From contig NC_061074.1 of the NCBI RefSeq assembly GCF_021917145.1, positions 279,092 to 343,091 of the forward strand: a stretch of 64,000 nucleotides of DNA, given 5' to 3'. This document shows positions 36,613 to 46,742 of the stretch, in pieces. How positions within the stretch are numbered: the first letter of the stretch is position 1; the number at the start of each line of letters is the position of its first letter. The notes under the pieces were generated by a model that saw only the letters and a program-made list of their open reading frames with translations, did no database searches and was not told the DNA's origin. The position numbers and the translations under genes were made by a program. Source of the DNA: Hypomesus transpacificus (taxonomy: Eukaryota; Chordata; Actinopteri; Osmeriformes; Osmeridae).

Positions 36613-39378
36613 TGCAAGTGTTGCGACTTGACGGGAACCATTTATGTTCTCTGTTCTCGCGGGAAAACTCCACCCACATTCAGTGGACACTCAAGCAGCA
36701 GAAACAGATGGATGACAGTCCAGCAGGCTCGGGACTTCGTCATTGATCATGACAGTGAAATAGAGGAGGAAGTGTCTGAAGACGAAGACGATCTAGAGCT
36801 AAATTCAGATTCGAATGATTCTGATTTTGAACCAGATGAGGGAATTGCTATTCCCATTCCTCCAAGCAAGACATTCATGTCAAAAAACGGTGAAATACAG
36901 TGGTCTTCATCCCCAAATATACGTCAGACGAGAATGTCTGCAGAAAACATAATAAAGACAGTGCCAGGGCCCACTAGGATGGCAGTGACGCGTGTGACTG
37001 ACATCAAGTCAGCTTTTGAGCTGGTCATGCCAAATTCAATCCAGAAAATCATTCTGGAAATGACTAATCTAGAAGGGAGGCGTGTTTTTGGGGAGAAGTG
37101 GAAGGAGCTGGACAAAACACATTTAGATGCATATTTGGGGCTCCTCATCCTGGCTGGGGTCTATAAGTCCAAGGACGAATCGACAGCCAGTCTGTGGGGT
37201 GCAGAGACAGGCAGGGCTATATTTCGAGCCACAATGTCTCTGGAGACTTTTCACATTTTCTCCAGAGTAATCAGTTTTGATAATCGAGAGACGAGGGCTG
37301 GTAGATGGGAGAGAGACAAGCTGGCAGCTGTTAGGACAGTGTGGGACAAGTGGGTAGAGCAACTTCCACTACTCTATAACCCAGGCCCTAACATCACAGT
37401 GGATGAAAGGCTGGTGGCATTCAGAGGTCGCTGCCCATTTAGGCAATACATGCCTTCCAAACCAGCTAAATATGGGATAAAAATCTGGGCAGCATGTGAT
37501 GCAAAAACCAGCTATGCATTGAACATGCAGGTTTACACTGGAAAGGCGGTTGGAGGAGCCCCAGAGAAGAATCAGGGCTCAAGGGTCGTGCTCGACATGG
37601 CACACGGTCTCAGGGGGCACAACATAACCTGTGACAATTTTTTCACAAACTACAATTTGGGTCAGGAGCTTCTAAAAAGAAAGCTCACAATGGTCGGAAC
37701 TGTCCGAAAGAACAGGGTGGAACTCCCTGCTGAGCTGCTGGTAATCAAGAACAGGGCCACTCAGTCTTCCATGTTTGCCTTCACAGACACCACAGCCCTA
37801 GTGTCTTACTGCCCCAAAAAGGGAAAAAATTTGTGCTCATGAGCACTCTGCACAACAATGCTGAAATCAGCACAAGGGAGGACCAGAAACCAAGCATGAT
37901 CCTTGATTACAATGCCACCAAAGGGGGGGTAGACAACTTGGACAAAGTAACAGGGTCCTACAGCACCAAACGAATGACTGCGCGCTGGCCATTGGTCATC
38001 TATTATAATATGATAGATGTATCGGCCTACAATGCATTTGTCATCTGGACTGAGATTTTTCCTGACTGGAATGTGTCAAAGCTGTACAAGAGGCGCATCT
38101 TTCTCGAGGAGCTGGGGAAGGCGCTTGTGACACCGCACATTCAACGGAGGCAGCACCTGCCAAGGACCCCAACCGCTGCAGCCACGGTGAGGGAGATTCA
38201 GGAGAGGACTGCACAAAGTACTACACCAGTGCGTGAGGTAAGTAATTGTGTGTGTGTGTGTGTGTATGCATGTGTGTGTATAAGTGTATGAGAGTGTGTT
38301 GTGTGTGTGTCTTGGTATCAGCAAAAAGAAACCATAGTAATCATGGTCCTCTTGTTTCTAGGTTGCTGCTGAGGGGAAAAGAAAGAGGAAGAGGTGCCAG
38401 GTCTGCAGTCCATCTGACGATGTCAAGACAAGCATGACCTGTGCGAAATGTGCAAAATCAAATCAAATCAAATTTATTTGTATAGCCCTTTTTACACGCA
38501 AGCATGTCACAGAGGGCTTCACATGCGCCCATAGAACTGCCCCTCAACCAACCTAAACCCTCAAGGAAGACAAGGAAAAACTCCCAGAAAAACTCCCACC
38601 GGGAGAAAAAATGGAAGAAACCTTGGGAGGAGCAATTCAGAGAGGGATCCCCTCCTCCAGAGACGGTTGGTAAGAGAGAGGAGCAGAACACAAGCTAAAC
38701 ATAGTCATACAGTGTCAATGGGTTTTGAAACACCAAAATCCATTGTTCGGCTTTATAGACGTTGGATGGGACCGGGAAACTCGCTGTTGGCCGTCATGGA
38801 GACTGGATTCCGGGTGACGACCTGGTTCAGCGTTGGCAGACCGACGACCAAGCAGGTCCTGACAGCTCAAACCCCCCACACCACAGGGAATGTGTGGGGG
38901 GGGGACAGAGAGGAGAGCAGGGATTAGAGAATGCCAGGAGCAGCTAACAGTTACAGTCAAAATAGAATGAGATCCCCACCGGTCAAGTGTGGACTAGTGC
39001 AGCAATTTAACAGAGCAAAAAGGGTATTTGATGCAGCCCCACACACCAAAACAACGACAGCCCCCCTCAGTTGGAACATGAAATCTGTTCCAGGGGAAAT
39101 AACTCTAAAGTAGGTTATACTTATACGAATAAGGATGAAAACAGCCAGTCCCCCGTTGTCTCCAACTAGTAATAAAAACTATAACAGTAACAATATACAG
39201 CAACGGAACTATAATAATAATAATACTAACAATATACAGTAACAGGTTTACTTTATTTGTAACATCTAGCTGGGCAATGTGAACATAAGCTATAATTAAA
39301 ATTTAAAAGTTACATGTGATACACACATAGGCAAGCACACATCCCAGGTTTACATAGAAAGTACACACATACTTCCCT

Positions 39379-41136
39379 TTAACAATCATAGAATTGACTA
39401 AACAAGAACGTTTTTAATCTAGTTTTAAATGTCGAGACAGTATCAGCTTCCTTAATTGAGATGGGTAATTTGTTCCAAAGAAGAGGTGCTCTATATGAGA
39501 ACGCCCTACCTCCAGCAGTTTTTTTCTTAACTTTGGGTATTACCAGATAGCCGGCATTTTGAGATCTTAGAGACCTTGCGGGGCAATAGGGTGCAAGGAG
39601 ACCGGAGAGGTACAGTGGTGCCAATCCATGCAGAGATTTGTAAGTTAGTAGTAGAACTTTGAAATCAGCTCTGGCTTGGATAGGGAGCCAGTGTAAAGAG
39701 ATAAGAGTCGATGTTATATGATCAAACTTTCTAGTTTTAGTCAATAGTCTAGCAGCAGCATTTTGCACCCGCTGTAAGTTTTTTAGGTAGGTAATTGGGA
39801 GGCCAGAGAACAACACATTGCAGTAGTCCAATCGGGACGTAACAAAAGCATGTATTAGTTTTTCAGCATCATCCTTTGAGAGGAATTTTCGTATTTTGGC
39901 AATATTACGTAGATGGAAAAATGCTGTTCTGGTGATTTGCTTAATATGGTACTCAAACGAAAGGTCTGGGTCCATTGTGACTCCCAGATTTTTTACCAGC
40001 TGGCTTTGAGATACTTTGACGCCGTCTAAGTCTAAGGTTAGATGGGATAAATTATTTCGGTGTTTTTTCGGACCAAAAATTTGAACCTCGGTTTTATCCG
40101 AATTAAGAAGAAGGAAATTTGCAGTCATCCAAGTTTTCAACCCGGAAACACAGGTTTCCATAGCATGTGGAAATTCTCCCGGCTTCATAGACATGTATAG
40201 CTGAGTATCATCTGCATAGCAGTGAAAATCTACCCCAAAACTTCTAATTATGTTTCCTAAAGGCAACATATAGAGTGAAAATAACAGAGGGCCTAAAACT
40301 GAACCCTGTGGTACTCCGTATTTTACAATGGAGCTCCTGGATGAGCAACCATCATAGTGGACATATTGTGATCTATCAGATAGATACGATCTGAACCACT
40401 GAAGTGAAGTACCAGAAATCCCAACATAGTTCTCCATACGTTCCAGGAGAATCTCATGATCTACAGTGTCAAAAGCTGCACTTAGGTCTAGAAGAACAAG
40501 GACAGAGCTAAAGCCCGCGTCAGAGGCTAATAATAGATCATTGACTACCTTGGCTAATGCAGTTTCAGTGCTGTGGTGAAGACGAAATCCAGACTGGAGA
40601 GGTTCATAGAGCTGATTTGAGGAGAGGTGCTCAGTGAGCTGTTTTGCCACAGCTTTTTCCAAAATTTTGGAGAGAGATGGCAAATTTGAAATGGGCCTGT
40701 AATTGCTAAGACAACCTGGATCCAGGTTTGGTTTTTTAAGAAGGGGCTTGATAATAGCTTGTTTGAAATCGTCAGGGACTTGTCCAGTTACAAGAGATTC
40801 ATTAATAATACTAAGCATGGGCGGTCCAATAATATGGAGAAGTTCCCTACAAAGTTTGGCAGGGAGGGGATCGAGAAGGCAGCTAGTGGGTTTCGAGGAA
40901 TCTATCAGCTTGATGAATGCTTCCATAGAAATAGGGTTAAAGTGAGTGAGAGTCTCAACATGCAGAATGCTGGGTACAGAGGGAAAATCAGTGTTGATGG
41001 CCACTCCTCCAGGACTAGTCTGTAGTTTGTCCCTTATTGCATAGATTTTTTGGTCAAAGAAATCTAAGAAATCATTGGGAGAGAGATCTGAACTAACAGA
41101 GTGTACTTTTCTTAGTGAGTTTTGCAACAGTATCAA
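39379..41136 (-). pseudogene. LINE ORF2, reverse transcriptase part
   Basis: 585 open codons. RT motifs in order: [74 protein letters not shown] (the YADD active site), [15 protein letters not shown], then the C-terminal [11 protein letters not shown] and LHWLPI segments typical of L2/CR1 fish elements. It appears intact within itself but is disconnected from the endonuclease by the frameshift near 41120. Confidence 0.92.
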
Positions 41137-42232
41137 ATAGGAACTTAGTGTTGTGTTTGTTCTTACTAATCAACTTAGAGAAATATTCTGATCTGGACCT
41201 GATGAGGACTTGCTTGTACTCTATTTGGCTGTCCTTCCAGGCCAGGCGGAAAACCTCCAATTTAGTGGTACGCCACTTACGCTCTAATGTTCTAGTGGAC
41301 CTCTTGAGAGTGCGGGTTTCCTCTGAATACCATGGAGCCAGTTTCTTGTCTATTCTTTTCCTTGGTTTGAGTGGAGCAACAGAATTTAGGGATTGCTGAA
41401 GAACCAAATTCAGATCCCTTGTTTTAGCATTTAATGATTTATTCGGGACATCAAGTGCTTCTAGTGCAGCGGGTAGAATACTAGCCAGTTCCAGAGCTGT
41501 ATTTGGGGTTAAGCAGCGGCTAATAGAAATATTCTGGGTGCCTCCAAGGCTCTGGCAGAGATCCATTTTAAAGGTTACCAGGCAGTGGTCTGATAATATA
41601 GGATTGTGGGTATGAACAATGACATCACTAATCTTGATTCCCCGCGTGAGAACTAAATCCAATGTATGCGAGTGAAGATGGGTAGGTTTAGAAACCACCT
41701 GAGTGAGACCTGTGGAATCCATAAGAGCAGTAAAGACAGATTTTAGGCTGAGGTTGAAGCTAGCTTTATATAACATAGCAACACCACCACCTTTCTTTGA
41801 AACACGAGGGATGTGTGAATACGCAAAATCAGGAGGCGAAGCTTCATTCAGGGGGAAATATTCATCAGGTTTTAGCCAGGTTTCGGTGAGACCAATCAGG
41901 TCCAGGCTGCAGTCAGACATCAGATCATTAATCAAAACGGCCTTTGTGGATAGAGATCTGATGTTTAGGAGCCCAACATTCCAGTATGGGTTTTTGGCAG
42001 CTTTAGACGTAGATAATACTTCTGAAAAGGTGGCACTGTTATCAGGAAACTGAGTTGGAAGAGCAACGGGTGAGCAAGGCTGAATATATATTAAATTGGT
42101 ATAATTCCTAATAATTGAGGGCCGGAATTTGGAAAAAGGGCGGGGGGCCGACACCGTCTCAATGGGAAAAACAACATCAGCAACCACCCTGGCTACACTA
42201 CAAGCTGAGCTATCGGGGCCCCAACAGCTCAC
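41093..42232 (-). pseudogene. LINE ORF2, APE-type endonuclease part with internal deletion
   Basis: Contains NVGLLNIRSLSTKA, LIGLTETWL (the catalytic Glu block), GGGVAMLY, then a direct jump from SLKSVF to TALMDSTGLTQ, then HTLDLVLTRG and ILSDHCLV (the Ser-Asp-His block). The region that normally holds YRPP and GDFNxH (roughly 70-80 residues) is absent, so the nuclease must be inactive. The frame ends at 41093 with TKKSTLC, overlapping the RT frame by 44 bases: a one-base frameshift in ORF2. Confidence 0.85.
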
Positions 42233-42298
42233 AGCATGCCTATCAACATACCTATCAGACTCTCTAAGAGACTGTAGCCCGGCTTGTTCTAGTGAGTG

Positions 42299-44006
42299 TC
42301 AGGTCTGCTTTAGAATAGCTTCAATATTCCTAGACAAAAGAAAAGCACCTCTCCAGCTAGGATGGAGCCCGTCACTTTTCAACAAGCCAGGTTTGGCCCA
42401 GAAACGAGACCAATTATCTACAAATCCTAAACCCTGTTCTGAGCAAAAGCGAGCCAACCAGCGGTTGAGAGAGACAAGCCTGCTGTAGATCTCGTCAGTC
42501 CCCCTAGCAGGTAGTGGGCCAGAGACTATTACTCGATGCCGACTCATCTTTTGAGCAAGGTCACATGCCCGAGCAATCTTAACCTTCGTGACCTCTGACT
42601 GCCTCAGCCTAACATCATTGGTGCCGACATGAATGACAATATTCTCATACCTATCATCAGTGCGTGCGCCATGTGCCTTAGCTTGGGCATTTGCCTTAGC
42701 CCTAGTGCTAGCCAGCACCCTAAGATTAGCTTCTATGTCGGTAGCTCTGGCCCCAGGTACACAGTAAACTGTCGCTGGTCCCTCCAATCTAATGTTACGA
42801 GTGATGGAGTCACCGATCACTAACGTCTGCGGAGTCCCACTCCCACCATGCTGCAAAGGTGAAACCGGTGGGGCTAAACTTGAGTCCTCACTCACGCTAG
42901 GACTCCCTGTCTGTGATGTTGCGCCAGTCGCATCTAAAGTTACTAGCATACGTTCTTCCTCAAGCGACTGAACGCGACTCTCTAATAGAGTCAACTTTTC
43001 GAACAAAATGACACATGTAGGACAATGTGTATGGAGTTAGATTAGTTTCATAATTCAAACAAACAAACGCAACACGATTCAAACAAACTTAACACGATCC
43101 AAACAAACGCAACACGATTCATACAAACATAACACGAATCAAACAAACAAACGTAACACGATTCAAACAAACGTAACACGATTCACAAATGTATTTCGTG
43201 ATTCACAAATGTAAAGCGATTCACAAATAAATGACCTTATTACATTCGTTTGCAACCTGACAAACACAAGTTACAAATCCCTGCATTCGTTGGTGTGAAT
43301 CCTTGCATTCGTTCGTGTGGATTTTTGGAACTTTCCTGACGCGCTTTGATCCACAAATGCATTTTTTCTAAAAGATATCCTCAGCAGCCTATCAGATCGT
43401 CTCTTCCAATTTTAGCCAATCACATTAACGTGTCTATGTGGACTTCAACAACCTGCCATAATGACGGACATCGTCTCCTTCAGATCACGAGCAATGTCGT
43501 CTGGTAGCATGTAGGTGAAATATTGCTTGTTAATCTTATTAAACCGATGATCATACCTGATTAAATATTGTTGAGAATGGCAGGATTCATGTTTAGTCAT
43601 TTTCCGTGTTTCCTAGGCTAACGCAGAGCCCGTCTACCCATCTTAGACATTCTCCGGTGATTGGCTAAAATTGGAGACATCTGATAGGCTGCAGAGGATA
43701 TCTTTTAGAAAAAATGCATTTGTGGATCAAAGCGCGTCAGGAAAGTTCCAAAAATCCACACGAACGAATGCAAGGATTCATACCAACGAATGCAGGGATT
43801 TGTAACTTGTGTTTGTCAGGTTGCAAACGAATGTAATAGGGTCATTTATTTGTGAATCGTGTTACGTTTGTTTGAATCGTGTTATGTTTGTATGAATCGT
43901 GTTGCGTTTGTTTGGATCGTGTTAAGTTTGTTTGAATCGTGTTGCGTTTGTTTGTTTGAATTATGAAACTAATCTAACTCCATAAATGTGAGTGGGTGTG
44001 AGACAT
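42299..44006 (-). pseudogene. LINE ORF1 (SGNH-type esterase), split by a foldback element
   Basis: The main part, 42299-43023, reads LLESRVQSLEEE (coiled coil), then LVIGDSIT (block I of SGNH hydrolases with Gly-Asp-Ser), IVIHVGTNDV (the Gly-x-Asn-Asp block) and DGLHPS (the final Asp-x-x-His). Upstream of the break a Cys-x-x-Cys pair reads through the target copy. The first 16 coding bases lie beyond the foldback element at 43991-44006. Using one 6-bp target copy, 16+6+725 bases make exactly 249 codons including stop. In CR1/L2 elements this protein is thought to bind RNA or lipids during retrotransposition. Confidence 0.85.
43030..43984. mobile_element. Foldback-type element with long tandem-repeat-bearing inverted arms
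   Basis: Two inverted arms of about 340-400 bases (43030 to about 43430, and about 43650 to 43984) begin with TATGGAGTTAGATTAG and its inverse. Each arm starts with several degenerate units of about 16-20 bases (core AAACAAACG-AACACGATTC) and continues with unique sequence to TTTTAGCCAATCAC. The central spacer of about 200 bases is non-coding. A 6-bp target duplication AATGTG lies at 43024-43029 and 43985-43990. It is non-autonomous, its family is unknown, and it sits inside LINE ORF1. Confidence 0.88.
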
Positions 44007-44838
44007 TATAATTAACTTACGTTAATAGTTTATGCCAGCCAAGATAATTCGTCAGAACGTTGAATTGGCTAGTTCAACAGGAACAGTAGCGTCGAGCTCC
44101 AAGGAAAAAAGCCGTGCCGAGTAAACCTATAATTGAGACAGTAGATGTATAGATTACATCGGTAACGACACAATAAATGAATAAATGAAGTAATATATAA
44201 AATATAGCAATAAACAAGACAAAAAAGTTTGGGAAAAGTTTGGAGCAGCTCAGGTGCAGCGCGGTAGGTCGTCAGACAGGAAACAGCGTCACGTCAATTC
44301 ATTTGCAAAATTCATTTGCACAAAGCACAGTGTGATGACATGTCACTCGTGTGCTGTGTAGATGTACAGACACACACACACAGACACACACACTCACACA
44401 CACGTTCATATTGCAATTGCTTGTTTGTTGTATTGTATTGCGATTTGGTTCATTTCTGGTTCACAAACAGTGCATTTACGTTAAACAAAAGTGAAATGTT
44501 ATGTTTCAATGTTGTGTAAAACCATTGTTTTATATGTTGGTCTTTCAAAAGTGATAAAGTGGTGAAACATTAAAAAAAAAGTTTGAAAATGTATTTTTTT
44601 TATGAAAAACAAGTGAATTGTCCTAATTGAACCATTCCTTGTTAAAGGTAAGGAACACTAAATTGCACTAAATATTGATAAAATAGTTAGTAATGGAGTT
44701 GGTAATGACATGTGCACACTGCTTGTTAGGATTTTTTTTGGTTTAGGACATCTTTTGGAGATTTAAACATGCCCCGGGTCAAATTGACCCGGGAACACCA
44801 TTGCTGTTCCTGACAAACAAACATAACAGGAGGGTTAT

Positions 44839-46545
44839 AGACATGGATAGACATTTATATATGAATATATATATATATATATATATAAATATATATATAT
44901 AATTCATACTATCAATCTAAATTTTCAGTCTACTGTAATGTCATTTTGCAGACGTTTTCCTCCGAAGCAACTCAGAAGTGATGAGATAACAGCTGAAGCA
45001 GCTGTTATAACACACATTTTATGTGAATATGTCAAACCAGGTATTTATGTTCCCTGTCCCCATGGCAACCTAATGTATGTAGATCGTGTGTGTGTGTGTG
45101 TGAGTGTATGTGTGTGACCATGAGTGTGTGCGTTTGCCAGTGTGTACATGTTTGAATATGAATGTGTGTTGTGCCTGTGTGTGTTAGCATGGCTGAGGGT
45201 ATCATATGTTTGTGTTTCTACATTGAGTGTGGATATGATGTGTGTGTTAGAGTTGATCTGCTATGTTGAATCAACTCTTCTCTGATAATGGTTGCCATGG
45301 GGCTAATGGCCTTCTAATGTCCTGGGAGATGTGGCTTGCACATCACACTGTGTCATCCTCACACATCACATCACACACACACACATCACATCACACACAC
45401 ACACACACACACACACATCACACACACACACACACACAGAGATGCGGAGGGCCCTCAACCCACTCAGGAATTGTCTTGGTGCTCCTGGTAATGTGGTTAA
45501 TGACCGCAAACAACCACACAATCCACCTGGTGAATTCTCAAAGAAGACCTCACAGGAGTGTGGTGTCCCAACTGTTTAAAAAGTGTGGAGAAATACATAA
45601 AAAAGTGCTACAGGATCCGTTTTCAGCCTGGAGGGACTGGAGGACATTGGAGGAGGGTGAACAGATGTGTGTGGGCCACGGTACAGTGTCTCATAATGTG
45701 TTTTATTGAACATCTTTCTTTTTTTGGTCAAACATACATTTGATGAGACATCAAGGTTAGGAGCGATGTAACATGCATCACGTTTCCACGGCAGCCATAT
45801 AATCACATTGAATGTGTCCTCGACAAAGCATGTACAGCAAACGATAACAATAATAATAGTGAGAATAATAATATTCATAATAATACATTTATTCAATTAA
45901 AATAAATTTTTGATTTGAATTCTTAATTACATTGCACATAAGTGGCATCCTCTTCTTCCGATGATAAAGTGAGAAATAGAAAATTCTCTGTTTTTTTCAG
46001 CACACATTCTGATTTATGGTAGTTTTGAAAACAGAGGAGCTTCTAGTTCAATTATTGGGCTTAATACTGAGACAAACACTGATTTGTTGATGCTTACGTG
46101 TTATCAGCAGAAAGCAGGCATCAGCAAAAACACAACCTATACACAGATTAAATATTATGTTGATTTGCTTTTCATTTTTTTTATCACAGCCATGTGTGCG
46201 TGGTTGTGTGTGTCTGTGCGTGTTCCTGCGTGTGTGCGTGCATTCTATACATTAAGAATGGCTCTTGAGTGACAAGCACAATGGTCTCTAGAGAATATGA
46301 CATTTTTTCCAAGAAACAAGTTCATTGATACAGACGTTTTTCCTTTGATTTACATTCATTCAAGAGAACAGTTAGTCCACAAAGTTAGTTCATATTGTCT
46401 GATATAGTCTTCCAAAATGGCCGCCGCTAAGTCACTCTGGTCTCCAACAGGCTTGGTCACAGGTAGCAGTCCAACATGGCCAATGGAAGTACACAGCAAG
46501 TGATGTCACTGCTTCTTCCTCGTAACTTCCTCCTCGTACACCATC
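44839..46545. other. Intergenic region 3' of drd2
   Basis: No gene. An AT microsatellite (about 44865-44900), GT-rich stretches (45085-45180) and a (CA)n array (45362-45440). The part next to 46545 is probably the drd2 3' UTR; an ATTCAATTAAAATAAATTT stretch lies near 45890, but a polyadenylation site cannot be fixed. Confidence 0.55.
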
Positions 46546-46742
46546 CTAGCAGTGCAGGATCTTGATGAAGGCCTTCCTAAACTCCACGTTGAAGGTGGTG
46601 TAAATGATGGGGTTGACTGCGCTGTTGACATAGCCGAGCCATGTGAAGGCGTTGTACATCTCAGCCGGAACCTTGCAGGTGGTGCAGTGGGTGTTCAGGA
46701 TGTGCGTGATGAAGAAGGGCAGCCAGCATATGATGAACACGC
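46546..46742 (-). CDS. drd2: drd2 last exon: TM6, TM7 and C-terminus
   Basis: Begins in phase 1 with [10 protein letters not shown]. Contains NPxxY (NPIIY) and ends at the C-terminal Cys of the palmitoylated D2-type tail, with the stop codon at 46546-46548. Confidence 0.96.

Larger units (their letters stand above)
38458..44303 (-). mobile_element. L2/CR1-clade LINE inserted in the piggyBac gene
   Basis: Read on the minus strand: 5' UTR (44303-44007), ORF1 with an SGNH esterase domain (start ATG at 44006), ORF2 with endonuclease then reverse transcriptase, a 3' UTR, and a (GATTT)n tail at 38473-38458. A 7-bp target duplication TGCAAAA lies at 38451-38457 and 44304-44310. The length without the inner foldback element is about 4.9 kb, so it is essentially full length at the 5' end. 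It carries an endonuclease deletion, an ORF2 frameshift and the foldback insertion, so it is defective. Confidence 0.9.
36712..44361 (+). pseudogene. piggyBac transposase (DDE_Tnp_1_7), frameshifted and split by a LINE
   Basis: Exon 1 is 36712-38237, the intron 38238-38361 (GTAAGT...TTCTAG), and exon 2 starts at 38362, is split after 38457 and resumes at 44311, ending with TAG at 44359-44361. An acidic N-terminus (EEEVSEDEDDLEL) is followed by the transposase core with three conserved acidic positions (VDERLVAFRGRCPF, then CDNFFTNYNLG, then GGVDNLDK) and by the C-terminal Cys/His domain (CQVC ... CAKCAKFIC ... CHSC). One base is missing in the A/T run at 37824-37833: the first frame stops at 37842 and the rest continues in the next frame; 1526+1 bases restores phase 0 at the intron. 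The 32 codons before and 17 after the LINE are in frame. As assembled it is not functional. Confidence 0.9.
36222..44834 (+). mobile_element. piggyBac-type DNA transposon, host of two nested insertions
   Basis: The ends are CCCTCCTGTTATGTT and its inverted copy (15 bases identical), each followed internally by a GGGTCAAATTGACCC palindrome (36239-36255 and about 44775-44792). The flanks are TTAT on both sides (36218-36221, 44835-44838), a 4-bp duplication one base away from the usual TTAA. The transposase gene lies inside in + orientation. Removing the LINE (38458-44303 plus one target copy) leaves an element of about 2.8 kb, a normal size for the family. Confidence 0.9.
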
